The translations under genes and the position numbers were made by a program. The notes beneath the pieces were generated by a model. The model was not told the origin of the DNA. It made no database searches and saw only the letters and a program-made list of their open reading frames with translations. This document shows positions 25,608 through 35,367 of a stretch of 64,000 nt of DNA, one piece after another. The stretch's first letter is position 1; each line of letters opens with the position of its first letter. The stretch comes from an uncultured Rhizobiaceae group bacterium (GTDB taxonomy: Bacteria > Pseudomonadota > Alphaproteobacteria > Rhizobiales > Rhizobiaceae): the NCBI GenBank assembly GCA_937930845.1, contig CALHBJ010000001.1, positions 434,001 to 498,000 on the forward strand, given 5' to 3'.

Positions 25608-26785
25608 TATTTGATGCGCTCCAGAACAGACACATAATTGGCCACTGCTGCGCCGCCCATATTGAATATTCCAGCCAGTTGCGGCGCTTCCAGTTGCATG
25701 CCTTCCGGGGCCGTTCCACACAGCTGCATGGCGGACAGCACGTGCATGGACACGCCGGTGGCACCAATTGGATGGCCTTTCGATTTAAGCCCGCCAGAGG
25801 GATTGACCGGCAACCGCCCGTCCTTTGCCACTTCGCCTGACAAGGCGATGTTCGCGCCTTCACCCGGTTTTGCCAGTCCCATTGCTTCATATTCGATCAA
25901 TTCAGCGATGGTGAAACAATCATGGGTCTCGACAAAGGACAGATCATCAAGTGTAAGGTTGGCCTGCGTCAAAGCCGTATTCCACGCATGGCTGCACCCT
26001 TCAAACTTCAAAATGTCACGCTTTGACATCGGCAGGAAATCCTGGGAGTGGGCCATGGATCGAAACGCTACCGCCTTGTTCATGGACAGCGCCGATTGCA
26101 CATCGCTGATCACAACTGCGGCGGCACCATCAGACACGAGCGAACAATCGGTGCGTTTGAGCGGGCCAGCGACAAAGGGATTCTTTTCGCTTTCCGCACG
26201 GCAAAAATCATACCCGAGGTCTTTTTGCATCTGGGCAAACGGATTGGACGCGCCATTGTGGTGGTTTTTGGCTGCAATTGATGCCAGCGCATCGGATTGA
26301 TCGCCGTATTTCTGGAAATAGGCTTGCGCGATCTTGCCAAACACACCTGCAAATCCAGCGGGCGTCTCGCCGTCTTCCGGCAGATATGATGCCTTGAGAA
26401 GGTTCTTGCCAATTTCGGGTCCGGGCGTTGTCGTCATCTGTTCCACACCGACCACCAAAACATGCCGGGCTTTGCCAGCCTCAATTGCCCTCACCCCCTG
26501 ATGAACAGCCGCAGACCCTGTTGCACACGCATTCTCTACCCGTGTTGCCGGTTTGAAGCGAAAATCGTCGGACGCCTGAAATACAAGACTGGCGGTAAAG
26601 TCCTGAACAGAGAAGCCTGCGTTGAAATGCCCCAGCAGCACTTCATCAATCTGCGATGCCTCAAGGCCGCTGTCCTCAATGGCCTGTTTGGCAACGCCTA
26701 CGATCAGACTTTCAACCGTCTCATCGGCCAGTCTTCCAAATTTTGAATGGGCCCAGCCCGTAATACATGCTGTCATGGTGCTCAT
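25607..26785 (-). CDS. Thiolase family protein, SCP-x type
   Basis: A 392-residue thiolase of the SCP-x/acetyl-CoA acetyltransferase branch. The nucleophilic cysteine is in RVENACATGSAAVHQG (about residue 87) and the histidine in GGLKSKGHPIGATG. Another active-site histidine is in SFVETHDCFTIAE. The usual C-terminal CxG motif of degradative thiolases is replaced (here FNMGGAAVANYV), which is normal in the SCP-x branch. It could cleave or form beta-ketoacyl-CoA. Many relatives work with a DUF35 (OB-fold) partner, which is not encoded nearby. The substrate is unknown. Confidence 0.9.
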   Translation of the reverse strand: MSTMTACITGWAHSKFGRLADETVESLIVGVAKQAIEDSGLEASQIDEVLLGHFNAGFSVQDFTASLVFQASDDFRFKPATRVENACATGSAAVHQGVRAIEAGKARHVLVVGVEQMTTTPGPEIGKNLLKASYLPEDGETPAGFAGVFGKIAQAYFQKYGDQSDALASIAAKNHHNGASNPFAQMQKDLGYDFCRAESEKNPFVAGPLKRTDCSLVSDGAAAVVISDVQSALSMNKAVAFRSMAHSQDFLPMSKRDILKFEGCSHAWNTALTQANLTLDDLSFVETHDCFTIAELIEYEAMGLAKPGEGANIALSGEVAKDGRLPVNPSGGLKSKGHPIGATGVSMHVLSAMQLCGTAPEGMQLEAPQLAGIFNMGGAAVANYVSVLERIK

Positions 26786-26987
26786 CTAATCATTTCCAGA
26801 ACTGGCTCAACCTAACCCTAAGACGGCCACAGTCCAAGCCAGAAGGCTGCAGGCGTGCCCAGCAATTGGCGTGGTGCTGTCACGTGGTTTTGTTCCGGCG
26901 CGGTCTTGCTGCGAACGAACATCGCTTGATTGAAAAATCTAATCGATTTAAAGTGACGCCAACAAGATGAGTTCCAAGGACACCTCC

Positions 26988-27989
26988 ATGACAATCAAAG
27001 TCGCCATCAACGGGTTTGGCCGCATCGGCCGCAACACACTTCGTGCCATCATGGAGAACGGCCATAGCGATGTGCAGGTGGTCGCAATCAACGATCTGGC
27101 CCCGGTGGAAACCAATGCGCACCTGTTCAAATATGACAGTGTGCATAAGCGTTATGATGGCAAGGTGACGGTTTCCGGAGACACGATTGATGTGGGCGCT
27201 GGTCCCATCCGGGTCACAGCGATTCGTGATCCCAAGGAATTACCCTGGTCGGATGTGGATATTGCGCTGGAATGCACCGGAATATTCACCGCCCGCGACA
27301 AAGCAGCCATGCATCTGGAAAATGGCTCAAAGCGGGTTCTAATTTCAGCGCCCGGAGCCAATGCGGACAAAACGATTGTGTTTGGTGTCAACGACAATTC
27401 CCTTACCGCCGAGGATCTCGTTGTCTCCAATGCATCTTGCACGACCAATTGCCTGTCTCCGGTTGCCAAAGTGCTGAACGACACGTTCGGAATTGAAAAA
27501 GGATATATGACCACCGTTCACGCCTATACCGGTGATCAGCCCACCCTCGATACGGCCCATAAGGATTTGTATCGCGGCCGTGCAGCGGCGATGTCGATGA
27601 TTCCAACATCAACCGGTGCCGCCAAGGCTGTTGGCCTGGTGCTGCCAGAATTGGCGGGCAAGCTTGACGGTTCGGCCATTCGTGTGCCCACGCCCAATGT
27701 TTCCTGCATTGATCTGAAGTTTGTTTCCGGGCGGGATTGCACCGTCGAGGAAGTCAATCAGGCACTGTTGGAAGCATCACAAACATCGCTCAAGGGCATT
27801 CTTGATTATTCTGACGAGCCATTGGTGTCGGTTGATTTCAATCATGACCCCCATTCGTCAAACGTAGCTGCGGCGCAGACACAGGTTACCGGCGGCAATC
27901 TGGTGCGCGTGTTGAGCTGGTACGACAATGAATGGGGCTTTTCGTGCCGCATGGCGGACACTGCCCTTGCGATGGGCAAACATCTGTAA
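26988..27989 (+). CDS. gap: Glyceraldehyde-3-phosphate dehydrogenase, type I
   Basis: A 333-residue GAPDH of central carbon metabolism. The NAD-binding start [15 protein letters not shown], the catalytic motif [13 protein letters not shown] and the stretch [12 protein letters not shown] are all standard. The ATG at 26988 is preferred because AAGGA lies seven bases upstream; a frame extension to 26967 lacks this. No other glycolytic or Calvin-cycle genes are adjacent. Cofactor choice between NAD and NADP cannot be read with confidence. Confidence 0.96.
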   Translation: MTIKVAINGFGRIGRNTLRAIMENGHSDVQVVAINDLAPVETNAHLFKYDSVHKRYDGKVTVSGDTIDVGAGPIRVTAIRDPKELPWSDVDIALECTGIFTARDKAAMHLENGSKRVLISAPGANADKTIVFGVNDNSLTAEDLVVSNASCTTNCLSPVAKVLNDTFGIEKGYMTTVHAYTGDQPTLDTAHKDLYRGRAAAMSMIPTSTGAAKAVGLVLPELAGKLDGSAIRVPTPNVSCIDLKFVSGRDCTVEEVNQALLEASQTSLKGILDYSDEPLVSVDFNHDPHSSNVAAAQTQVTGGNLVRVLSWYDNEWGFSCRMADTALAMGKHL

Positions 27990-28058
27990 CCACAGATGCC
28001 GGACCGGGGCAGCCACAGATGATGCGCTGGAAAGTCCCATTGAAGAATTGGCAAAATT

Positions 28059-28084
28059 GGGAGATCCTCCGGGGCTGATCTCCC
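28059..28084. other. Stem-loop upstream of DUF3750 gene
   Basis: GGGAGATC and GATCTCCC form a perfect eight-base inverted repeat with a ten-base loop, between gap and the DUF3750 gene. It has no T-run. It ends 13 bases before the DUF3750 ATG and could cover that gene's ribosome binding region, or attenuate read-through from gap. Confidence 0.35.
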
Positions 28085-28097
28085 CCGTTGTGTTGCC

Positions 28098-28835
28098 ATG
28101 AAATTCATCATTCGCCTGCTTGCAGTTTTGTTTTTCGTTTTCATTTTCCCCGGCCTTGCCCATTTGGCCTGGTGGTCTGTTCAGGACAGGCCAGCCCGGT
28201 GGCACGAGGCGGATTGGACGAGCGCTGGCATTTTTCCCAAATCACTGGATGCCAGTGAAGCTATTGTCCACGTGATGTCGGCCCGCACCGGCGGTCTTAA
28301 AGGAGCGCTGTCGAGCCATTCATGGCTGCTCATCAAGCCCGTGGGTCAAACCCAGTTCGATCGTTATGACGTTGTTGGGTGGGGACGCCCGGTGCGCAAA
28401 AACGCCTATCCGCCGGATGGACGGTGGTATTCCAACACGCCGGTCATTCACCTTACCCTAGAGGGCGAAGCGGCGAGCCGAGCCATTCCAAAGCTGGATG
28501 CAGCCATTGCCAATTATCCCTGGCGCAATCGTGGCGACTATTCCATCTGGCCCGGCCCTAATTCCAATACATTCGTTGCCAGTGTTTTACGTGCGGTGCC
28601 GGAACTCAAAGCCAGCACACCGACAACTGCCGTGGGCCGGGACTTTCCCTCAAACGGCGACTGGGTGGCCCGGTTTGACAACGGAACGATCCGGTTAAGC
28701 GCAAAAGGCTATGCAGGTATGACACTTGGGTGGCGCACGGGGCTGGAACTGAATTTTCTGGGCCTGGTTGCCGGGCTCAATCCAAGCAAACTAGCGATCT
28801 CAATCCCAACCTTTGGGACATTTTCGCTGTTCTAA
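28098..28835 (+). CDS. DUF3750 family protein, membrane anchored
   Basis: A 245-residue protein with an N-terminal membrane segment (about residues 3-24) and a periplasmic DUF3750 domain. Landmarks are LSSHSWLLIKPVG, YDVVGWGRPVRKNAYPPDG, YSIWPGPNSNTFVASVLR and the terminal GLELNFLGLVAGLNPSKLAI. The His, Asn and Cys-free GPNSNTF motif suggests a papain-like fold, but this is an inference. The function is unknown. It lies 108 bases after gap in the same direction and converges on the tRNA-Gln gene. Confidence 0.87.
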   Translation: MKFIIRLLAVLFFVFIFPGLAHLAWWSVQDRPARWHEADWTSAGIFPKSLDASEAIVHVMSARTGGLKGALSSHSWLLIKPVGQTQFDRYDVVGWGRPVRKNAYPPDGRWYSNTPVIHLTLEGEAASRAIPKLDAAIANYPWRNRGDYSIWPGPNSNTFVASVLRAVPELKASTPTTAVGRDFPSNGDWVARFDNGTIRLSAKGYAGMTLGWRTGLELNFLGLVAGLNPSKLAISIPTFGTFSLF

Positions 28836-28884
28836 GCGCCGCCAAACCATGTAGAGACACGCTGATGGTTTGTGGGAATAAAAC

Positions 28885-28959
28885 TGGCTGGGGCGGCAGG
28901 ATTCGAACCTGCGAATGGCGACACCAAAAGCCGCTGCCTTACCACTTGGCCACGCCCCA
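28885..28959 (-). tRNA. tRNA-Gln (anticodon TTG)
   Basis: A complete cloverleaf can be drawn: acceptor stem TGGGGCG with CGCCCCA, a D arm GCC-AAGTGGTAA-GGC, anticodon stem GCGGC with GTCGC (one G-T pair) around TTTTGGT with anticodon TTG, and a T arm GCAGG-TTCGAAT-CCTGC. The discriminator is G, as expected for Gln, and CCA is encoded. There is no integrase or direct repeat next to it. Confidence 0.96.
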
Positions 28960-29136
28960 GCACATGCCGCTCAATAACGCGACCGCGGTTCTATAGGCCA
29001 AGCAGAGCGGCCCTGCAACAATGCAATTGAACTCCAGGCAAATTTGTCTGAAAAATCGACAAATAATGTGTGTCGCGCTTATTCGTTTCCAAGAATTAAC
29101 GAAACAGATCCGCCCACAAAAGAACTCAAATGCACT

Positions 29137-31479
29137 TTAAAGACGTTGTTTGATGTCCTCGACAGCCATGAGCACATTTTCCGGTGTGGCTGGGGCATCA
29201 AGATTCGCCGTTAGCCGTCCTCCTGAAATGGAAGACACCGCATCGCGCAGGGCCAGCCACACCGATATGGACAACATCAATGGTGGTTCGCCAATCGCTT
29301 TGGAACGGAACACCGTTTCTTCCGCGTTGGGCTGGTCGCTGAGGATTTCCACATTGAATTGCGGCGGCACGTCCCGCGATCCGGGAATCTTATAGGTCGA
29401 CGGCCCAACAGTGCGCAGGCGGCCTTCTTTATCCCACCACAATTCTTCGCAGGTGAGCCAGCCCATGCCCTGCACGAAAGCGCCCTCAACCTGTCCCAGA
29501 TCGATATTGGGATTGAGCGACTTGCCGCAATCCTGAACAATGTCGGCGCGCAGGCAACGGTTTTCGCCCGTTAGAGTATCAATCACAACTTCAGCAACCG
29601 CCGCGCCATAGGTGAAATAGAAAAACGGGCGACCTTTCAGGTTTGCCGAATCCCAGTGAATCTTGGGGGTTGCGTAAAAGCCGGTGGCGGACAAAGAAAC
29701 CCGTTTCATCCAGCAGAGTTTGGCCAGTTCGGCGAAAGTCATGGACTTGGCGCCATGGCGAATTACGCCCTGGCTAAATTCAATATTCGATGCTTCGCAG
29801 CTAAATTCCAGTGCGGCAATATCCAACATGCGCGACTTGATTTCCTGTGCCGCCCGATAGGCGGCTGCGCCATTAAGGTCGGACCCGGAAGATGCCGCCG
29901 TGGCTGACGTGTTGGGCACTTTTCCTGTCGTCGTCGCAGTCACTTTGACCTCGTCCAGGCCAATAGCGAAAACCTCGGCAACCACCTGCGCCACCTTGGT
30001 ATAAAGGCCCTGCCCCATCTCCGTGCCGCCGTGATTGAGGTGAACGGAACCATCGGTATAGACATGCAACAGGCACCCCGCCTGATTGAGCGTGGGCAAA
30101 TTAAAGGAAATGCCGAACTTGACCGGCATCATGGCCATGCCTTTTTTCAACACTGGATTGGCCGCGTTGAAGGCCTCAGTTTCCTGTCGTCTGGCATCGA
30201 ATTGGGACAAGTCCAAAACCCGGTCCACCACGCGCCTGATACGGTTGTCCGTGACTTCCTGCTCGTAGGGCGTCAACGTGCCCGTGTCCGGGCCGTAATA
30301 GTTGACCGCCCGCACCTCATTGAGCGGCAGGCCCAATTGGCGCGAAATATCGTCCAGCATGGCTTCAGTGATCAACATGCCCTGTGGGCCGCCAAAGCCG
30401 CGAAATGCGGTGTTTGATACGGTGTTGGTCTTGACCGCAACGCCGGTAAATTCTGCATTGGCAATGTGGTAGCAATTATCCAGATGGGTGAGCGCGCGCG
30501 TCACCACTGGCCCGGACAGGTCTGCCACATGCCCCGAATTAGCGTAGGCATCGACCTTAAGCCCTTTGATGCGACCTGTAGCGTCAACACCGACACGGTA
30601 TTGCGCATCAAAACCATGGCGTTTGCCCGTGGCGGCCATATCGGCATCACGCCGCATTCTGAAACGACAGGGCTTACCGCTCTTTTTCGCCGCCAGCGCA
30701 GCTATGGCAGCAATGATTGTCGCCTGACTTTCCTTGCCGCCAAAGGCACCGCCCATGCGCCGAACCTGCACATCTACCTGATGATTGCGCACGCCCAGCG
30801 CCATTGCCACATGGACTTGCACCTCGGTGGGGTGCTGGGTGGAGGACCAGACGGTCATTTCATCCACTTCACCGGGAATCGCATAGGCCACATGGCCTTC
30901 CAGATAGAAATGATCCTGTCCGCCCATGGATATGCGTCCATCAAACACATGTTCGGCCTGATCGATGGCGGTCGCAGCATCACCCAAATTCAGGCGTTGT
31001 GTGGGACAGGTCGTTTCGCCTGTTTCACGGGCTGCGGCGATGTCCAGCGCCGGTTGCAAGGCCTGGGTTTCCAACTCGACCAGACGTGCAGCGGCCTGGG
31101 CTTCGGCAAATGTATTTGCCACAACCGCCCCGTAGATCTGCCCCACATGCTGTAACAAGCCATCGGCAAGAATGGGTTCATCGGCAAAAATGGGAGCCGC
31201 TTCGTTTTTGCCGGGTATGTCGCGTGCCAACAGGGTCGTGACCACACCAGGGGCAGCTTCAACCGCACTCACATCCAGCCGGGAAATTGTGCCATGGGCG
31301 ATGGGCGACATTAGAGGCGCGACAAACAAGGTGCCGGGAAGTTCCGGCATGTCATCAATATAGATCGCTTCGCCACGCACATGGCTGCGCGCGCTTTCAT
31401 GGGGGTGGCCAATGCCAACCACTTCGCGTTCCAGCATTTGGGACATGGTTTCGTGATCAACGGGCGCGTGCTTGTTCAT
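29137..31479 (-). CDS. xdhB: Xanthine dehydrogenase, molybdopterin-binding subunit
   Basis: A 780-residue large subunit of the bacterial xanthine dehydrogenase, which oxidises hypoxanthine and xanthine to urate. Residues that define xanthine specificity in studied enzymes are kept: Glu in MGGAFGGKES, Arg in SNTAFRGFGGPQG and the catalytic Glu in KAIGEPPLML. The ATG at 31479 overlaps the xdhA stop as ATGA and gives the standard N-terminus. It is the last gene of a three-gene minus-strand unit. The molybdenum-cofactor insertion gene xdhC, often next, is absent here. Confidence 0.94.
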   Translation of the reverse strand: MNKHAPVDHETMSQMLEREVVGIGHPHESARSHVRGEAIYIDDMPELPGTLFVAPLMSPIAHGTISRLDVSAVEAAPGVVTTLLARDIPGKNEAAPIFADEPILADGLLQHVGQIYGAVVANTFAEAQAAARLVELETQALQPALDIAAARETGETTCPTQRLNLGDAATAIDQAEHVFDGRISMGGQDHFYLEGHVAYAIPGEVDEMTVWSSTQHPTEVQVHVAMALGVRNHQVDVQVRRMGGAFGGKESQATIIAAIAALAAKKSGKPCRFRMRRDADMAATGKRHGFDAQYRVGVDATGRIKGLKVDAYANSGHVADLSGPVVTRALTHLDNCYHIANAEFTGVAVKTNTVSNTAFRGFGGPQGMLITEAMLDDISRQLGLPLNEVRAVNYYGPDTGTLTPYEQEVTDNRIRRVVDRVLDLSQFDARRQETEAFNAANPVLKKGMAMMPVKFGISFNLPTLNQAGCLLHVYTDGSVHLNHGGTEMGQGLYTKVAQVVAEVFAIGLDEVKVTATTTGKVPNTSATAASSGSDLNGAAAYRAAQEIKSRMLDIAALEFSCEASNIEFSQGVIRHGAKSMTFAELAKLCWMKRVSLSATGFYATPKIHWDSANLKGRPFFYFTYGAAVAEVVIDTLTGENRCLRADIVQDCGKSLNPNIDLGQVEGAFVQGMGWLTCEELWWDKEGRLRTVGPSTYKIPGSRDVPPQFNVEILSDQPNAEETVFRSKAIGEPPLMLSISVWLALRDAVSSISGGRLTANLDAPATPENVLMAVEDIKQRL

Positions 31480-32888
31480 AGGGACATCACTTCCTGCTTC
31501 ACGCCGCCAAGTTCGAGGCAAAATCTTTCAAACAGGTTGGGCGCAACTGTTGCGCGGTAGGCTGCGGACCCGCGCATATCATCAAGCGGTTGAAATGTAT
31601 TGCTAATCTCTTTCTGCACCGCCTTTATGAGCGTCGGTGAGACACGACTGCCAATGGCGATGGCCTCGGCTGATTTGCAGCGATAGGGCGTGGCCGCCAT
31701 ACCGCCATAGGCGATGCGACAGGCGGATATCTGATCCCCAGCCATGGTGAATCTGAACGCTCCACAGACGGTTGAAATATCCTGATCGTAGCGTTTGGAA
31801 ACTTTGTAGACACTGAATATTTGCTCGGGCGAAGGAAGTGGAATCTCAACGGCGCTGATGACTTCATCCGCCTTCAAAACCGATGTCCTATAGCCGGTGA
31901 AAAAATCTTCCAGTGGCAATTTACGTTTGCCCTGCGGCCCGGCGATTTCGATTTGCGCTTCCAGGGCAATTAAGGAAGGTGCCCCATCGCCAATAGGACT
32001 GGCGGTTGCCAGATTGCCAGCCAATGTCCCCATGGACCTAATCTGAACCGAACCAAACCGTCGGATTAATGTTCCAAATTCAGGCCAATTGCTGGCAATC
32101 TGTGGCAGTGCCTGTTCCCACGTCACCGCGCCGCCAATTCGCAGCACATCGTCGCGCTCAGCGATTTCCTGAAGCTCACCCACGTGGCGCGTGACGATCA
32201 CCTTTGGCCAACGGGCGCGGGCATGGGCCACATCAAGCGCGCTGTCCGTCCCACCAGCCAGCAATATGGCATCGGGGTGGGCGCTTTTTAGTGCAATCAG
32301 TTCTTCCAGACGGGTGGGCAAGATGAATTCACAGTCGCCCGGCGTGCCCACGCTTGGCTTTGCAACCAGCGCGCCAGGCTCCGGCAGTTGAGCCTGTGTC
32401 TCTTTCGCTGCAGCCAGAGCCGCTTCAACAATGGGGCGATAGCCGGTGCAACGGCACAAATTACCCGCCAGCGCATCATGCACATCCTGCTCACCAGGGC
32501 CTGGATTTCTGTGCAGCAGGCCAGCCAGAGCCGAAACAATGCCCGGCGTGCAAAAACCGCACTGGGAAGACCCGTTTTGGGCCATATGTTCCTGAATTGG
32601 ATGATCTGTACCATTGAGTACAGAAAGGCCCTCCACTGTAATCAGCGAAGCGCTCTCTAGTTGACCCATGAGTGCGATGCACGCATTCGTGGGCTGATAG
32701 TGCCGGGACGTGCCCGGCCCGTTGCTGCTGACCAGAATCGTGCACGCACCACAATCACCTTCCGCGCAGCCTTCTTTCGATCCGCGCAATCCGGCTTCGC
32801 CGCGCAGCCATTCAAGAACGGTTGTGTCAGGCCGACACTGCGCCTCAACAAGGGCGCCATTTAACATCAGATTTATTGATTTGCTCAT
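31476..32888 (-). CDS. xdhA: Xanthine dehydrogenase, FeS/FAD subunit
   Basis: A 470-residue small subunit. Two [2Fe-2S] centres are present in the N-terminal 150 residues: C-x4-C-x2-C in [10 protein letters not shown] and the second in CGFCTPG with CRCTGYRPI. The FAD-binding domain follows ([28 protein letters not shown]). The ATG at 32888 gives the usual N-terminus; a TTG 12 codons upstream is open but unnecessary. The gene starts 43 bases after the oxidoreductase-SAF gene, with which it probably shares a transcript, and overlaps xdhB. Confidence 0.94.
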   Translation of the reverse strand: MSKSINLMLNGALVEAQCRPDTTVLEWLRGEAGLRGSKEGCAEGDCGACTILVSSNGPGTSRHYQPTNACIALMGQLESASLITVEGLSVLNGTDHPIQEHMAQNGSSQCGFCTPGIVSALAGLLHRNPGPGEQDVHDALAGNLCRCTGYRPIVEAALAAAKETQAQLPEPGALVAKPSVGTPGDCEFILPTRLEELIALKSAHPDAILLAGGTDSALDVAHARARWPKVIVTRHVGELQEIAERDDVLRIGGAVTWEQALPQIASNWPEFGTLIRRFGSVQIRSMGTLAGNLATASPIGDGAPSLIALEAQIEIAGPQGKRKLPLEDFFTGYRTSVLKADEVISAVEIPLPSPEQIFSVYKVSKRYDQDISTVCGAFRFTMAGDQISACRIAYGGMAATPYRCKSAEAIAIGSRVSPTLIKAVQKEISNTFQPLDDMRGSAAYRATVAPNLFERFCLELGGVKQEVMSL

Positions 32889-32931
32889 GAAACAGAGTCT
32901 TGGCCTGTTTGCGATCTCCGTCAAGCGCCAA

Positions 32932-34374
32932 TTAGCGCTGGTTTAAACCGTAGCCCAACCAGGAATCCTGCTCGGCCCGCAACCGATATAGCGGCGTATC
33001 ATTGACCACCTGCACATCGCGATGGGTAATCAGTGTTCCTTTGGGAATATCGTTGAGAACCTTACCCTTGTCGAGCAGACCGACCGGGATCGCCCCCTCT
33101 TCCCGCGCTTCGTCGGCGCGCATGGCCCACGATCGGTAAGAGGTCTCGCCAATAAAATCGAGAATATCGCCAGCCTTGAGGTCTCGTTTGGCAAGCGCAC
33201 AGACTTCTGCCACCGGCACCGGCAAAGGCTTCATGTCGCTTGTACCATATAGTACGGCGCGTGCTGCCGATAGGGGAACTTCAAGACTGGTGAGATGATA
33301 GGGACGGTAAAATGTGTAATACGGCCCTTCTCCCAGATGCAAATCGTTGAGCCGTTCGCGCACCCGTGGGTGGCTCATTTCCGCGATGACAAAGATACCA
33401 GGTGCAACGCCCTTACCCACGGTGAAATCTACGCAGCCCTTGGTGGACAACAATCCACCATCTTCAATAGGGCACAGGGTTTTATGCAGATCGTCGAGAC
33501 CGCAATCGGGCCCATGCATGCCCGGCTTGTCCGGCATGAGGCCGGTCGCATTGGCAATGCAACTCATTTCCACCATGGTTTTAGAACCGTCGACAAATTC
33601 GACCAGCATGCGCGGGTTCATGTTGCGGCGCTCGGCTTCGGCGCGATAATCATCGGGAACCGCATCTATTTGAAACGCATTGTTCTTGCCTTTCCCCGCT
33701 GCCACCACGGGATATCCCAACGCGGTTACAAAATCATAGAGTTCCATGACCGAACTAGGCTCGTCCCCTGCCCCAACAGTGTAAACCACGCCGTTTTTGG
33801 CGGCTTTATCCTGAAGAATTGCACCAACGGTAACATCCGCCTCCACATTCATCATGACGAGGTGTTTGCCCGCATTAATGGTCGCCATGCCAATTTCTGC
33901 GCCCGCGGCGGGGCTTCCGGTGGCATCAATCACAACGTCAACAGCGCTGTGGCCAATTGCCTCCATTGTATCTGAAACAATTGGAATTTTGCCCTGATCA
34001 ATGGCTTTTGAAATGGCTAAAGCGCTGTCGCAAACACGCCCGGCATCGCTGCCATACCCGGCAATATCGAGCGCTTTGGGTGCATTGACCAGTCTTCTGT
34101 CCACGATCGATGCAATGGCCATTCCCGGCATCTGGCGAAGGGCGGTTACGAGATCGGTCCCCATCTCTCCTGAGCCAATAATGCTCACCCGAATGGGTTT
34201 TCCCGCTTTTTCCCTTTCGGCCAGATCTGCGGCAAGGCCCGTTGCCGAAATGCGTGGTTTGTCCAGATTCTCAAGATGCCGCAAGGATTTCCCCAAAGTC
34301 GTGTCAATTTCGCGTCCGTGCAACATCACAGATTCTGCGTCGACACGATACCGCAGCCGTGTAAGTTGACGCAT
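32932..34374 (-). CDS. NAD(P)-dependent oxidoreductase with C-terminal SAF domain
   Basis: A 480-residue cytoplasmic protein. Residues of about 60-190 form a Rossmann fold starting with VSIIGSGEMGTDLV; the middle resembles homoserine-dehydrogenase-like proteins (VYTVGAGDEPSSVMELYDF, STKGCVDFTVGKGVAPG). The C-terminal 90 residues are a SAF domain (VCALAKRDLKAGDILD, GLLDKGKVLNDIPKGTLIT). Such proteins are often mislabelled as flagellar FlgA because of the SAF domain. The substrate is unknown. Another start is possible at 34326 (MLHGREID). It leads the unit with xdhA and xdhB, which hints at a linked oxidation pathway. Confidence 0.87.
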   Translation of the reverse strand: MRQLTRLRYRVDAESVMLHGREIDTTLGKSLRHLENLDKPRISATGLAADLAEREKAGKPIRVSIIGSGEMGTDLVTALRQMPGMAIASIVDRRLVNAPKALDIAGYGSDAGRVCDSALAISKAIDQGKIPIVSDTMEAIGHSAVDVVIDATGSPAAGAEIGMATINAGKHLVMMNVEADVTVGAILQDKAAKNGVVYTVGAGDEPSSVMELYDFVTALGYPVVAAGKGKNNAFQIDAVPDDYRAEAERRNMNPRMLVEFVDGSKTMVEMSCIANATGLMPDKPGMHGPDCGLDDLHKTLCPIEDGGLLSTKGCVDFTVGKGVAPGIFVIAEMSHPRVRERLNDLHLGEGPYYTFYRPYHLTSLEVPLSAARAVLYGTSDMKPLPVPVAEVCALAKRDLKAGDILDFIGETSYRSWAMRADEAREEGAIPVGLLDKGKVLNDIPKGTLITHRDVQVVNDTPLYRLRAEQDSWLGYGLNQR

Positions 34375-34443
34375 CTTTTTGCAACTTCAATAAAGATGCA
34401 CACTCTTCCCGGCGGATAATCCGCCCAATTTAGGCAATGCCGC

Positions 34444-35358
34444 GTGTCCTCAGTAGATTTCAAGACAGAATTTGACCCTAAACATGGCCAGACCGTTGAA
34501 CTGGTGCCCGGATTGAGCCGTATTACGGCGCCCAATCCGTCTCCCTTCACATTTCATGGAACCAACACCTATTTGCTGGGCGAGGAAGAGGTCGCTGTGA
34601 TTGACCCTGGCCCCATGGATGACGATCACCTGGATGCCATAATCAAGGCGATTGGGGGGCGCAAAGTCAGCCACATTATCGTCACCCACACCCATATGGA
34701 TCACTCGCCGCTGGCGCGGCCATTGCAGGAACATGTGAAGGCGGACATCTTTGGCGAAGGCCCACATCGCGCTGCACGGGCGCTGAACCTTGGGGAAATC
34801 AACGCACTGGATGCCAGTGCCGATCAGGATTTCAAGCCTGATCAGGTGCTTGAACATGGTGATATTGTCAAAGGCGATGGATGGTCTCTGCAGGCGCAAT
34901 TTACCCCAGGCCACACCGCCAATCACATGGCTTTTTCATGGTTGGATACGGATTATCTGTTTTCTGGCGACCACGTCATGGCTTGGGCGACCAGCATTGT
35001 TGCGCCGCCTGATGGTTCCATGCGCGATTACATGTCGTCGCTTGACGTTTTGCTGGCTCAGCCACATCAAACCTATTTCCCCGGCCACGGGGGCCGTCTT
35101 GAAAACGCCCATTCATTTGTCCGTGCGCTGCGCGCCCACCGCAAAATGAGGGAACATGCAGTGCTTGATCAGGTCCGCAAAGGCCGGGCGCAGATTCCTG
35201 ACATGGTCTCGGTGATCTATCGCAGCACCGACCCCAAACTGCATGGCGCGGCCGGTCTGTCTGTATTGGCGCATCTGGAAGATCTCGTGGCCCAGGGCAA
35301 GGTCACAACCGACGGTCCTGTGGCGCTGGATGGCAATTATGTGGTGGTGCAAACCTAA
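34444..35358 (+). CDS. MBL-fold metallo-hydrolase, LACTB2-like
   Basis: A 304-residue metallo-beta-lactamase-fold protein. The metal-binding motif THTHMDHSPLAR is followed by the histidine in FTPGHTANHM, the aspartate in YLFSGDHVMAW and the late FPGHGGRLENA. The C-terminal 80 residues look like the winged-helix domain seen in LACTB2-like hydrolases, which act on RNA or thioesters in studied cases. The GTG start lies 69 bases from the divergent oxidoreductase gene. The natural substrate cannot be told. Confidence 0.9.
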   Translation: MSSVDFKTEFDPKHGQTVELVPGLSRITAPNPSPFTFHGTNTYLLGEEEVAVIDPGPMDDDHLDAIIKAIGGRKVSHIIVTHTHMDHSPLARPLQEHVKADIFGEGPHRAARALNLGEINALDASADQDFKPDQVLEHGDIVKGDGWSLQAQFTPGHTANHMAFSWLDTDYLFSGDHVMAWATSIVAPPDGSMRDYMSSLDVLLAQPHQTYFPGHGGRLENAHSFVRALRAHRKMREHAVLDQVRKGRAQIPDMVSVIYRSTDPKLHGAAGLSVLAHLEDLVAQGKVTTDGPVALDGNYVVVQT

Positions 35359-35367
35359 CCCGCACAG

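Noticed and set aside
28885-28959. tRNA-Gln as a possible integration site for a mobile element
   Set aside because: There is no integrase, no repeated tRNA 3' end and no change in composition on either side.
32932-34374. Annotation as flagellar basal-body protein FlgA
   Set aside because: Only the SAF domain is shared with FlgA. The protein has a Rossmann dehydrogenase fold, no signal peptide and no flagellar neighbours.
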